Under the pieces are notes generated by a model. The model was not told the DNA's origin. It searched no databases and saw only the letters and a program-made list of their open reading frames with translations. Made by a program: the position numbers and the translations under genes. This document shows, one piece after another, positions 54,266 through 62,239 of a stretch of DNA of 64,000 nucleotides; within the stretch, counting starts at the first letter, position 1, and each line of letters starts with the position of its first letter. Source of the DNA: Ilumatobacter sp. (GTDB lineage: Bacteria; Actinomycetota; Acidimicrobiia; Acidimicrobiales; Ilumatobacteraceae); contig NZ_JASJCS010000021.1 in NCBI RefSeq assembly GCF_030065885.1, forward strand, positions 1-64,000, written 5' to 3'.

Positions 54266-55684
54266 TCACTGGAGGTTCATCGTGACGCGGACGAAATCGA
54301 TCGAGAACGTGGGCAGGAGGGTCATCGTCACCTGCGCGATCCCCCGGATCTCCTGCTGTCGCGTGGCGGTCACGGAGAGCTCGTAGGACACGAGCATCTC
54401 GTCGAGCACCATCTGCGACAGGAAGCCGTCGAGGGTCGCCTGGAGTGCGGACCTCACGCGCGAGTTGTTCAGTCTGCCGATGTACGGGTCGCTGCTCTGG
54501 CGCACACCGGCCTTGGCGAAGTCGACGATCCGCCGGATGCTGATCTGCTTGAAGGCCCCGGTGTCGGTCGTGATGCCCTTCACCACCTGGAAGCCGAACT
54601 TGCGGCGCACCAGCAGCATCCGGTTCTGCAGCAGGTTCTTGTAGGCGGTCGACGTGTAGTGCGGCGTGATGTTGTCGACCGCCAGCGTCTTGTTGGTGAG
54701 GCTGACGTGCGGGGCAACGGTGGCGAGGCGGCCTGCGACGACTGCCGCGAGGTAGCTCGCCGGCAGGTCGACGACCGCCCTGGCCGCAGCATCCGTCGTG
54801 ACGAGGCCCGGTCCGACCAGCACGACGCGGTCGTCGGCGATCGCAGTCGCCTCGGCGAGAGGTGCGCTGACGTCGGTCGACGTGCCCGCGTCGGCGACGC
54901 CGAGCACGGCGATCCGCTCGTTGCCCTCGTTCTCGGTCCGTTCGAGGTGGCCGGCGACGACGCCGCGCACCGCGCTCGACCCGAATCCCGCGACGAGCAC
55001 GAGCTGGACGGGCTGGTCCTCCAGCACGGCGAGGCCGGCGCCGACGTCGATGCTGCTGACGACGGGCTCGTCGGCGCCGCCGGCGAGCGGTTGCGCCGGG
55101 TCGAGCGTGGCGAACCCCGACGTCCCGTTCGACACGGCACCGACGGTCACGAGGCTCGACGTCGCCATCGCGGCGTGCACTGCGGCGACGTCGGCGCCCT
55201 CGAACGTCTCGGTGACGTTGCGGTACGAGAGCGAGAGCTTCCAGTTCGCCGCGCCGGGCGCGCCCTCGTCGACGATCTTGACCGTGATGAGATCGCCCCA
55301 GCTCCCCTCGTCGACGGCGGTCAGGGTGAACGCCGCCGTGCCGCCGTCGGTCAGCAGGTCGAGCGTCGCGGCCGACGGGTCACCGGCGGCGATCCGCACC
55401 GCGTACACGCTGCGGGCCCCGCCGCGAAACGCCTGCTCGAGGGCACGGGTCAGCGTGAGCGGCGATCCGGCGACGTTCGGCGAGACGAAGGAGTCGTAGG
55501 CGCCGAACAGGTCGAGGGCCTCGGCGTAGCTGCCGATCGCCCGCACCTCGTTGCGTGGGCCGCGAGCCGCGGTGCCGACGATGCCGATGTTGCCGGTCGC
55601 GATCGCGCCGGCGCTGATGAGGCCTTCCGACCGGACCTCGATGTACGTGCCGGGAAGGATCATCTCGGCAATCGACTCGCTCAT
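54266..55684 (-). CDS. Contractile tail sheath protein
   Basis: A 472-residue sheath protein; contraction of the sheath drives the tube outward. Features: LPGTYIEVRSEGLISAGAIA near the start and GIVGTAARGPRNEVRAIGSY (the G-x-x-G-x-A-x-x-G-P pattern common to sheaths), a middle variable domain, and the C-terminal conserved part IRRIVDFAKAGVRQSSDPYI with an IRGIAQVTMTLLPTF ending. A GGGAG ribosome site precedes the ATG at 55684. Confidence 0.93.
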   Translation of the reverse strand: MSESIAEMILPGTYIEVRSEGLISAGAIATGNIGIVGTAARGPRNEVRAIGSYAEALDLFGAYDSFVSPNVAGSPLTLTRALEQAFRGGARSVYAVRIAAGDPSAATLDLLTDGGTAAFTLTAVDEGSWGDLITVKIVDEGAPGAANWKLSLSYRNVTETFEGADVAAVHAAMATSSLVTVGAVSNGTSGFATLDPAQPLAGGADEPVVSSIDVGAGLAVLEDQPVQLVLVAGFGSSAVRGVVAGHLERTENEGNERIAVLGVADAGTSTDVSAPLAEATAIADDRVVLVGPGLVTTDAAARAVVDLPASYLAAVVAGRLATVAPHVSLTNKTLAVDNITPHYTSTAYKNLLQNRMLLVRRKFGFQVVKGITTDTGAFKQISIRRIVDFAKAGVRQSSDPYIGRLNNSRVRSALQATLDGFLSQMVLDEMLVSYELSVTATRQQEIRGIAQVTMTLLPTFSIDFVRVTMNLQ

Positions 55685-55736
55685 GGTGAGCTCCCTTCGC
55701 TGTGTTGGGTTGTCGGCCTCGATGCCGCGGGGCGCG

Positions 55737-56573
55737 TCATGGGACCGGGACGGAGAACAGTTCGGGGCCGAACGTGGAGGTCACGTCGACCGTGCGGATC
55801 GGGCCGCCACCGCCACCGAGCGCGACGAGCTCGACCTCGGCGTCGATCGCGTAGGTCAGACGGCGGCGCCGCCCGTTGCCGTGCGTCGCGAGCGGCGGTT
55901 CGATCTCGCCGAACTCGACGGGTGCGATGCTGACCAGCCCGGCGATGCCGCCGCGGCTCGCCGGTACGAGCGCCGCGTCGGCGAGCCGGCTCACGTCGTC
56001 GACGGACGTGTCGTTCGCGCCGTACACGTCGACGACGAGCTCGCCACGAACTCGATCGAGCGTGACCTCCCACTCGCCGATCGAGTACGCGACCGACAGG
56101 AGGCCCGTCGACGGCAGCGGATCCCCGAAGACCACCGTGCCGAGCGCCGGGGTCGCCAGCGCTTCCCCACTGCCCGGCGTGGCGGACGTGACGGTGACCG
56201 GTGTGCCGTCGATGTCGATCGAGATGTCGTCCCCCGTCAGGGTGTCGACCTCGACGCCGTCGGCGGCCACCGCGGGGCCGAATGGCAGGAACAGCGTGAG
56301 GCGATCCGTCGAGACGAGGTCTGCGGTGGACCCGTCGAGGAACGTCGCGACCGGGTCGGCGAGGTCGATCGAGCGCTGGACGGGCAGGGCGCCGGTCCGG
56401 CTCGGTGCGGGACGATCGCCGATGCCGTTCATCGGACGCTCGAGTGCCTGGGCGTGCAGCACGATCGAGGGGAGGTCGGCCGCATCCACCGGTGCGGCGA
56501 CACCGACCGTCGCAGCGGGCGCGCCGACACCGATCGCCGTGCCCAGCCGGTCGAGGAGCTGCGGGACGCTCAC
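55737..56573 (-). CDS. Structural protein upstream of the sheath, possible tail terminator
   Basis: A 278-residue protein with beta-rich composition and a helical N-terminus (SVPQLLDRLGTAIGVGAPAA). It includes FGDPLPSTGLLSVAYSIGEW, DRVRGELVVDVYGANDTSVD and a C-terminal stretch that may form a beta barrel. The position before the sheath gene, and an overlap with the LysM-position gene (GTGA), is like that of terminator or neck proteins. I do not recognise a specific family, so the role is a guess. GTG start at 56573. Confidence 0.6.
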   Translation of the reverse strand: MSVPQLLDRLGTAIGVGAPAATVGVAAPVDAADLPSIVLHAQALERPMNGIGDRPAPSRTGALPVQRSIDLADPVATFLDGSTADLVSTDRLTLFLPFGPAVAADGVEVDTLTGDDISIDIDGTPVTVTSATPGSGEALATPALGTVVFGDPLPSTGLLSVAYSIGEWEVTLDRVRGELVVDVYGANDTSVDDVSRLADAALVPASRGGIAGLVSIAPVEFGEIEPPLATHGNGRRRRLTYAIDAEVELVALGGGGGPIRTVDVTSTFGPELFSVPVP

Positions 56574-57163
56574 AACCCGAGGGCCCCCTTCACGCCATCG
56601 AGCAGCGCAGGCACCGCGTCGACCTCGGCGGCGACGGCGTCGAGCGCCGGCATGACCGGCGCGACCGGGTCGCTGATCGAGGGGAGGGCACCGAGCAGAT
56701 CGGGCAGCTCCAGGCCGTCGAGCAGGCCGGCCGCGAGGTCGCTGAGGTCGGGGAGCAGGTCGGCGCCGAGCTCGTCGAACGGCAGCGGCGGTTCGGGCGG
56801 TTCGACGTACTCGCGCAGCGTGATCGAGTAGTGGCACTCGCCGTTGCTCGCGGCGCGCTCGGACACCTCCAGGCCGACGATCAGCACCTCTTCGAGCTCG
56901 GTCGCGGTCGTGATGTCGGCGACGAAGGTCACGGGTTCACCGGCGAGGAACCTCTCGCGGACGGTGCCGAGGAACTCGTCGCGGGCCTCGTCGCCGAACA
57001 GCGATCCGATGAGGCGAACCTCGAGCGACGAGGTACCCAGGTCCTGCTGCAGGTCGCCGCGCAGCCCGGGGACGGGCAGCACAGCGACCCGCTTCGACTC
57101 CACCGCCTCGACGGACGTCAGGTTGGGCACCTGCCAGTCCGCGATCATCGGCCGCACGATCAT
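56570..57163 (-). CDS. Baseplate/tail assembly protein at the head of the contractile gene train
   Basis: A 197-residue protein. The N-terminal 125 residues (PMIADWQVPNLTSVEAVESK, LGTSSLEVRLIGSLFGDEAR, FVADITTATELEEVLIVGLE) resemble the phage tail U / DNA-circularisation N-terminal type of protein, which joins tail components. The C-terminal 70 residues are acidic and Leu/Asp/Pro-rich (LLPDLSDLAAGLLDGLELPD), possibly a disordered or helical tail. First structural gene after the regulator, with a 90-base gap that may hold the main promoter. Confidence 0.6.
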   Translation of the reverse strand: MIVRPMIADWQVPNLTSVEAVESKRVAVLPVPGLRGDLQQDLGTSSLEVRLIGSLFGDEARDEFLGTVRERFLAGEPVTFVADITTATELEEVLIVGLEVSERAASNGECHYSITLREYVEPPEPPLPFDELGADLLPDLSDLAAGLLDGLELPDLLGALPSISDPVAPVMPALDAVAAEVDAVPALLDGVKGALGL

Positions 57164-57253
57164 GCGGAACAGTGAAGGTGCGGCATCGTCGTCGGACCGT
57201 CGCGGTCCCGTCGCGCAGCCGTCGACGGTCGGCGCAGGCCGGCGGTGACGGGC

Positions 57254-58066
57254 TCAGCGGCTGGATCCGGCGGCGACCGGGATGCCCTGCGCGGCGTGCT
57301 CGGGGCAGCCGCGCCCGCGTTCGGCAGCGACCGCTTGCATGATCGACGCCAGGTCGAGCGACGGCTCGACGCCGAACTCCTCGCGCAGCTCGTCGCGGTA
57401 CCGCTCGAGCTGCCGGCGCGCCTGACCGAGGCTGCCCTCCCAGCAGTACGCCCACAGCAGCACCCGCTGGCTGCCCTCGCGCAACGAGTCGGCAGCGCTG
57501 AGGCGGATCGCGACGTCGAGCGCTTCGGGGATGCGACCGGCCCGCACCAGCGCGTAGGCGAGCGCCTCCATGAAGTGCAGTTGCAGCTGCGTGAGTCGTT
57601 CGCGTTCGGCGATCACCCAGTCGTCGTACCAGCCGGGCAGCAGCTCGGCGACGAACGCCCGCCGATCGACGTCGACCGCGGCGCTCACATCGAGGCCTCG
57701 GTGCACGAGGTCCCAACCCGACTGCTGCAGATCGCGGGCGTCGACGGACACGTCGTCGCCCAGCTCGATGCAGCTGCGATGCACGCTGACGAGGTCGACG
57801 CCCGTCGGGGCGTCCATCCGCCAGATCGACGACCGCAGGTTGGCAGCGGCTCGCTCGTCGGACTTCTCGGGCCACAGGATGGCCGCGACGAGCGAACGTT
57901 CCTGGGGCCCGTCACTCAGGGCGAGATAGGCGATCAGGCGCCGCGTCGAATCCGGCAGATCGATCGCGATCCCGTCATGGGACACGCTGAACCCGCCCAT
58001 CAACCGGACATGCGTGCCCGTGGAGGCCGCTCTCGATCCTCGATCTGCACTCGCGCCGTGTGCCAT
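57254..58066 (-). CDS. BTAD-domain transcriptional regulator (SARP/AfsR-type)
   Basis: A 270-residue regulator with an N-terminal winged-helix DNA-binding domain (about 20-110, with RRLIAYLALSDGPQERSLVA and NLRSSIWRMDA) followed by a bacterial transcriptional activation (BTAD) TPR-like domain (about 110-250, VDVDRRAFVAELLPGWYDDW to GQARRQLERYRDELREEFGV). No NB-ARC domain is attached. Such regulators act as pathway-specific activators in actinobacteria. The ATG at 58066 with GGAAG upstream is chosen over a longer frame. It lies directly upstream of, and in the same orientation as, the contractile locus, so it is its likely activator. Confidence 0.85.
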   Translation of the reverse strand: MAHGASADRGSRAASTGTHVRLMGGFSVSHDGIAIDLPDSTRRLIAYLALSDGPQERSLVAAILWPEKSDERAAANLRSSIWRMDAPTGVDLVSVHRSCIELGDDVSVDARDLQQSGWDLVHRGLDVSAAVDVDRRAFVAELLPGWYDDWVIAERERLTQLQLHFMEALAYALVRAGRIPEALDVAIRLSAADSLREGSQRVLLWAYCWEGSLGQARRQLERYRDELREEFGVEPSLDLASIMQAVAAERGRGCPEHAAQGIPVAAGSSR

Positions 58067-58263
58067 GAGATCCCACTTCCTCAGGCCGTGATGTGCGTCG
58101 GTCCCCGGCTCCCCCACCGACGGTGGCGTCATTGTGGCAGGCACGATCGAGGCTGAGTAGGGGAAATTCGCGCTGTCGGTGTGATATCGACGTCAGCAGT
58201 CCCGCGACGCGCGCACGGCGTCCACACGACTCCGTCGCGACGCGACGCGACGACGATGATGAC

Positions 58264-58470
58264 GTGACGAGCGCACCGGGGGAACGTGCCGCACTGCTGT
58301 TGACGGTCCGGCGAGCGGGCTCTGCACCGCTGATCTCGATCACGCCCGCGTACGAGCCGTCGTCGCTCCAGGAGCGCCTCAACACGACGAGCACGGCCGA
58401 GGCCGTCGCCTACATCAGCCGCTGGTTGGAAGCGCAGACCTCGACGCTCGACGAGCCGGACCCGGAATGA
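58264..58470 (+). CDS. Small hypothetical protein divergent from the BTAD regulator
   Basis: A 68-residue protein starting at the GTG at 58264 with ALLLTVRRAGSAPLISITPA and an acidic C-terminus (EAQTSTLDEPDPE). The longer frame upstream has poor composition, while from this start the protein looks like a folded small domain. It is divergent from the BTAD gene across about 200 bases and ends 81 bases from the ZnuB-like gene on the other strand. Unknown function. Confidence 0.45.
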   Translation: MTSAPGERAALLLTVRRAGSAPLISITPAYEPSSLQERLNTTSTAEAVAYISRWLEAQTSTLDEPDPE

Positions 58471-58551
58471 CCGCGAACCGAGTGGACCCGCGAACTCGGG
58501 ACGGGTCGGTGGACGCGATCGGAGGACGTCCGGGCCACGCGATGACGCCGC

Positions 58552-59415
58552 TCAGGCGGCGAGACCGTCGCTGCTCGGGTGTGCGGGGCGTCGGGGAGCC
58601 AGGCTGCGGACCACCTCGGTGACGAGCAGGACGACGAAGAACTGGGCGACGCTGAGCCCGGCCATGGTGGCCCCGCCGGCGGTGCCGGCGTGGAAGCTGA
58701 TGGCGAGGCCGGCGACGACGGCGAGCGCACCGAACAGCATCGAGACGATCATCATCGCCGGCACGCGGCGGACGAGCAGCGACGCCGTGGCCGGCGGGCC
58801 GACGAGCAGGCCGAACACGAGCAGGGTGCCGACGGCCTGGAAGCTGGCGACGATGCTGATGGCGAGCAGCATCATCAGCGCCAGGTGGGTGGCGCGGGGC
58901 CGAAGACCGAGCGACTGGGCCTTCATCGGGTTGAACGTGAGGGCGAGCAGCGGGCGGTACAGCACCACGGTCGCAGCGATGACGATTGCTGCGGCGACGA
59001 GTTGGACGTTGATGTCGCTGCGTGTCACACCGAGCACGTCACCGAACAGCAGCGAGGTGACCTCGGTGCTGAACGATCGTGCCTTGGAGACGATCACGAT
59101 GCCGAGCGAGAGCATTCCGACGAACAGCAAACCGATGCCGGTGTCTTCGCGCACGACCGTGCGGGCGGACACGAGCGAGACGACACCGCCCATCACAGCG
59201 GCCGCCACGAGCGCGCCGACGATCGGGCTGAACCCCCACAACACGGCGAGGGCGATGCCGGGAATCACGCCGTGAGCGAGAGCGTCACCGAGGAAGGCGA
59301 GCCCACGGAGCACCACCCACGTGCCGACGAGCGAGGTTGCGACGACGGCGACGAGACTCCCGACGAGCGCTCGCTGCATGAACGCCGGCTCGAACGCGTC
59401 GAGAAACCACTGCAC
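58552..59415 (-). CDS. Zinc/manganese ABC transporter permease (ZnuB-like, ABC-3 family)
   Basis: A 287-residue protein with eight or so hydrophobic helices. ABC-3 family signatures include VVLRGLAFLGDALAHGVIPG near residue 35 and VGTLLVFGLLVGPPATASLL near residue 195. It moves Zn2+ (or Mn2+) delivered by the ZnuA-like lipoprotein. The GTG at 59415 starts the gene. It is divergent from the ZnuC-like gene with an 88-base shared promoter that contains a Zur-box-like site. Its C-terminus is charged and Pro-rich. Confidence 0.9.
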   Translation of the reverse strand: MQWFLDAFEPAFMQRALVGSLVAVVATSLVGTWVVLRGLAFLGDALAHGVIPGIALAVLWGFSPIVGALVAAAVMGGVVSLVSARTVVREDTGIGLLFVGMLSLGIVIVSKARSFSTEVTSLLFGDVLGVTRSDINVQLVAAAIVIAATVVLYRPLLALTFNPMKAQSLGLRPRATHLALMMLLAISIVASFQAVGTLLVFGLLVGPPATASLLVRRVPAMMIVSMLFGALAVVAGLAISFHAGTAGGATMAGLSVAQFFVVLLVTEVVRSLAPRRPAHPSSDGLAA

Positions 59416-59456
59416 GGCGCGACGCTACCCGTGTCGAGAGCGGGCACCAAGGAAAT

Positions 59457-59474
59457 CTCGGAATCATTCTCGAA
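59457..59474. promoter_or_regulatory. Zur/Fur-box-like site between znuB-like and znuC-like genes
   Basis: Reads CTCGGAATCATTCTCGAA. The core on the minus strand, TTCGAGAATGATTCC, shares the segment GAGAATGA with the site upstream of the znuA-like gene (62170-62182). Position in the divergent promoter and the AT-rich GAATcATTC centre fit a Fur/Zur-family operator. Confidence 0.5.
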
Positions 59475-59503
59475 TCAAGGTTGGTTGTCGATAACGTCGA
59501 GAC

Positions 59504-60244
59504 GTGACCGCCGCCGTGACCATCTGCGACGTACATGTCGACTACGGGTCCGTGCACGCCGTCGGCGACCTGTCTCTCGAGATCCCGCAAGGCGCGTCGG
59601 TTGCCGTCATCGGCCCGAACGGATCGGGCAAGTCGACCCTGCTCAAGGTGATCGCAGGGGTCGTCGAACCGACGTCGGGCTCGGTCGACACGCACGACAA
59701 CGACACGGCGATCGTGCTCCAGTCGACCGACGTCGACAAGAGCGTGCCGATCACCGTCCGCGACACCGTCGCCATGGCGCGCTTCCAACGGCTCGGGCTC
59801 CTGCGTCGCTTCGGCAGAGACGACCGCGAGGCGATCCGGACTGCGCTCGAGCGGCTCGACATCGCCGATCTGGCCGGCCGCCAGATCCACCACCTCTCGG
59901 GCGGTCAGCGCCAGCGGGTCTTCGTCGCCCAGGGTCTCGCCCAGGACGCTCCGGTGCTGCTGCTCGACGAACCGCTGACCGGGCTCGACGTAGTGTCCCG
60001 GACGATCATCGCCGGCGTGCTCGCCGACGAGCACACGGCGGGCCGCACGATCGTCACGACGACGCACAACTTCGCTGACGCCGAGCAGGCCGATCTCGTC
60101 CTGCTGCTCGCCACTCGCTTCGTCGCATTCGGGACGCCCGACGACGTCTTCACCGAAGAGCATCTCCGCAAGGCGTTCGGTGGCCGGTTCGCGCGCGTCG
60201 GCGACACCCTCGTGGTCGACGATCCGCACCACCACCACCACTGA
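59504..60244 (+). CDS. Zinc/manganese ABC transporter ATPase (ZnuC-like)
   Basis: A 246-residue ABC ATPase with Walker A GPNGSGKST (37-45), Q-loop VLQSTDVDKSV, signature HLSGGQRQRVFVAQ and Walker B VLLLDEP. It drives metal import with the ZnuB-like permease on the other strand and the ZnuA-like lipoprotein downstream. The C-terminus ends DDPHHHHH, a natural His-tail, seen in several Zn-system ATPases as a possible metal-sensing element. GTG start at 59504. The zur-like gene follows by 69 bases. Confidence 0.92.
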   Translation: MTAAVTICDVHVDYGSVHAVGDLSLEIPQGASVAVIGPNGSGKSTLLKVIAGVVEPTSGSVDTHDNDTAIVLQSTDVDKSVPITVRDTVAMARFQRLGLLRRFGRDDREAIRTALERLDIADLAGRQIHHLSGGQRQRVFVAQGLAQDAPVLLLDEPLTGLDVVSRTIIAGVLADEHTAGRTIVTTTHNFADAEQADLVLLLATRFVAFGTPDDVFTEEHLRKAFGGRFARVGDTLVVDDPHHHHH

Positions 60245-60265
60245 CGTCTCAACGCTCCGGCGGGC

Positions 60266-60274
60266 GATTCTCAA
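60266..60274. promoter_or_regulatory. Short Zur-box-like half site before the zur-like gene
   Basis: GATTCTCAA reads TTGAGAATC on the other strand, matching the core TTGAGAAT of the znuA-like site. It lies in the gap between the znuC-like and zur-like genes, about 40 bases before the zur start. Only part of a box is preserved, so autoregulation is a weak inference. Confidence 0.3.
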
Positions 60275-60313
60275 CTGTTCCCAGAACTCGCTCCAGGCGA
60301 TACCGTACGGGCC

Positions 60314-60754
60314 GTGACCGCAGACCGAATGCACGACGACGTCGCCGAGCTCCTGCGCAGCGGCGACCACCGGTACACCAACGGCCGCCGGCGCGTGGTC
60401 TCCGCGTTGCAGGCCAGCGACGGTCCGGTCACGATCCCGCAGATCCTCGAACTCGACGGCTCGCTCGCCCAGTCGAGCGTGTACCGCAACCTCTCCATCC
60501 TCGAAGAGGTCGGCGCAGTGTCCCGCATCGTCACCCACGACGACCACGCCCGCTACGAGCTGGCCGAGGCGCTGACCGATCATCACCACCATCACCTGAT
60601 CTGTTCCAGCTGCGGATCGGTGAGCGACGTCGAGCTCACCGAACAACTCGAGCGGACGATCGACGAGGCCCTGCACCGTACGGGCCAGTCGTACAACTTC
60701 CGCGTCGACGGCCATCGCCTCGACCTCGTCGGGGCCTGCGCCGACTGCGCCTGA
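60314..60754 (+). CDS. zur: Fur-family zinc uptake regulator (Zur-like)
   Basis: A 146-residue Fur-family repressor. The winged helix (about 15-85) has IPQILELDGSLAQSSVYRNL, the metal site region ALTDHHHHHLICSSCG is His/Cys rich, and structural zinc cysteines are C97-x2-C100 and C142-x2-C145. The setting (zinc importer genes on both sides) makes Zur more likely than Fur. It would repress the importer under zinc excess. GTG start at 60314. It is followed by a strong hairpin. Confidence 0.88.
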   Translation: MTADRMHDDVAELLRSGDHRYTNGRRRVVSALQASDGPVTIPQILELDGSLAQSSVYRNLSILEEVGAVSRIVTHDDHARYELAEALTDHHHHHLICSSCGSVSDVELTEQLERTIDEALHRTGQSYNFRVDGHRLDLVGACADCA

Positions 60755-60783
60755 AGAGCCCCGCTCGTGTCCTGAACGCGAAC

Positions 60784-60810
60784 GTCCCCCGGCGCCGAGC
60801 ACCGGGGGAC
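60784..60810. terminator. Strong bidirectional terminator hairpin
   Basis: A perfect 9-bp stem GTCCCCCGG / CCGGGGGAC with a 9-base loop lies in the 83-base gap between the convergent zur-like and znuA-like genes. It can serve both. Confidence 0.75.
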
Positions 60811-60837
60811 GCGAGCTCCCGCAGAGGGGGTCGGCGG

Positions 60838-62154
60838 TCAGCCGAGCGCGTCGCTGATGTTCTGCGCGTTCGACCGCACCATGCCGAGGTAGGTCTCACC
60901 GTCGGACCCGGGCTCACCCAGTGAACCCGTGTAGAGCTCGACCACCGCGATCTCGCCGACCTCGTCCGCGAGCACGTTGACGAACTCGTCGGACGCCGTC
61001 GTCTCGGCGAAGATCGCCGGCACGCCCTCGGCCTCGATCACTTCGGCCAGTTCGGCCAACTCGCCTGCGCTCACGTTGCCGGTCGTCCCGCCGCCAGGGA
61101 TGATGACCCCGGCGACCTCGAACCCGTAGCGGTCGGCGAAGTAACCGAACGTGTCGTGGTTCGTGACGAGCACTCGCCCATCGGCAGGGATCGCGTCCAC
61201 GAGCGCGACCACCTCGGCGTCCAGCGCCTCGAGCTCGGTGACGTATGACGCTGCGGCCGCCTCGAGCTGCGCGGCGTCGAGCCCGACGACCTCAGCTGAC
61301 AGGAAGGCGACCATCCCCTCGACCGCAGAGGCCATCCGCAGCGGGTCCATCCAGAAGTGCGGGTCGTCGCCGCTGTGGTCGTGGCCCTCGTGGTCGTGAT
61401 CCTCGTCACCCTGCTCCTCGTCGCCATGGTCCTCGTCCTCGTCACCATGGTCGTGATCCTCGTCGCCATGATCCTCGTCACCATCGTCGTGATCCTCGTC
61501 GCCATGGTCGTGGTCCTCGTCCTCGTCACCATGGTCGTGGTCCTCGTCACCGTGATCCTCGTCGCCATGATCCTTGTCCTCGTCGCCGTGGTCCTCGTCG
61601 CCATGGTCATGATGGTCGTGGCCGCCCTCGCCGAACTCGATCGTCTCGATGGCCGACAGCGCTTCGAACGTCGGCACGCCGTCGTCGCGGGCGGTGTCGA
61701 TCACGTCGACCAGGCCCTCTTCGAGGGCGCCACCGTTCGCCACGAGCGCGTCCGCGCTGACCATCTGGTCGACCTCTTGCGCCGACGCCTGGAAGTCGTG
61801 GGGGTCGGCTCCGACGGGCAGGATCGTGACGACGCTTGCCTGGTCGCCCACGATCTCTTCGACCACGTCGCCCAGGATGCTCGTCGTGACGACGATCGTG
61901 GGCTGCTCGGCGCTGTCGGCCTGCTCGGGCTGATCGCCCGCCGCCTGCTCGGTGCTGTCGGCCTGCTCGGTGCTGTCGGCCTGCTCAGGTTGATCACCAG
62001 CTGCGCCATCGGCTTCTCCCGGGTCAGCGGTCACCTCTGCCGCGTCGGGCGCCTCATCGGCATCGGACGAATCGTCGTCCGATCCACACGCAGCAGCCAC
62101 CAGCGTGAGGGCTGCAAGGGCGGCCAGCATCGGCCGCCGACGAATCGAGCTCAT
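60838..62154 (-). CDS. Zinc ABC transporter substrate-binding lipoprotein (ZnuA-like)
   Basis: A 438-residue lipoprotein: signal peptide with lipobox Cys23, an acidic Glu/Asp/Gln/Ala-rich linker with a repeated GDQPEQAD unit (about 53-84), and a ZnuA domain. Metal ligands are H119 (GADPHDFQ), H266 (DPHFWMD), a third His in TNHDTFGYF and Asp/Glu in the C-terminal lobe (FAETTASDE). The charged loop of ZnuA is greatly enlarged (179-261) and built from HGDED-type repeats; it probably traps or buffers zinc. The family is secure. A Zur-box-like site lies just upstream. Confidence 0.93.
   Translation of the reverse strand: MSSIRRRPMLAALAALTLVAAACGSDDDSSDADEAPDAAEVTADPGEADGAAGDQPEQADSTEQADSTEQAAGDQPEQADSAEQPTIVVTTSILGDVVEEIVGDQASVVTILPVGADPHDFQASAQEVDQMVSADALVANGGALEEGLVDVIDTARDDGVPTFEALSAIETIEFGEGGHDHHDHGDEDHGDEDKDHGDEDHGDEDHDHGDEDEDHDHGDEDHDDGDEDHGDEDHDHGDEDEDHGDEEQGDEDHDHEGHDHSGDDPHFWMDPLRMASAVEGMVAFLSAEVVGLDAAQLEAAAASYVTELEALDAEVVALVDAIPADGRVLVTNHDTFGYFADRYGFEVAGVIIPGGGTTGNVSAGELAELAEVIEAEGVPAIFAETTASDEFVNVLADEVGEIAVVELYTGSLGEPGSDGETYLGMVRSNAQNISDALG
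61372..61620 (-). repeat. Tandem repeat coding for the His/Asp/Glu-rich loop
   Basis: About 83 codons that repeat units such as GAYCACGGYGACGARGAY on the coding strand, giving HGDED and HDHGDEDED motifs. The array lies in the zinc-binding loop of the znuA-like gene. It is a coding satellite, not a CRISPR array: there are no unique spacers and the reading frame is kept. Confidence 0.85.
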
Positions 62155-62169
62155 GAATCATCAACTCCG

Positions 62170-62182
62170 TTTTGAGAATGAC
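62170..62182. promoter_or_regulatory. Zur-box-like site upstream of the znuA-like gene
   Basis: TTTTGAGAATGAC lies 16 bases upstream of the znuA-like ATG. The same GAGAATGA core occurs in the znuB/znuC divergent promoter. Overlap with the leader or promoter would allow repression. Confidence 0.5.
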
Positions 62183-62239
62183 TACTACTCCGGCAACGGT
62201 AGCGAGGTGAGAAGCCCTCTCACAACCGGCTCGCGGCCG

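Noticed and set aside
29075-58066. Prophage interpretation of the tail-like genes
   Set aside because: No capsid, portal, terminase, integrase, lysis or replication genes are seen on either side within the window, and housekeeping genes flank it. A prophage remnant cannot be fully excluded.
58093-58263. N-terminal extension of the small protein at 58264
   Set aside because: The upstream codons give an Arg-rich, low-complexity sequence, and the GTG at 58264 begins a normal protein.
61372-61620. Repeat array resembling a CRISPR
   Set aside because: No unique spacers, the units are short and varied, and the frame encodes the HGDED loop of a ZnuA-like protein.
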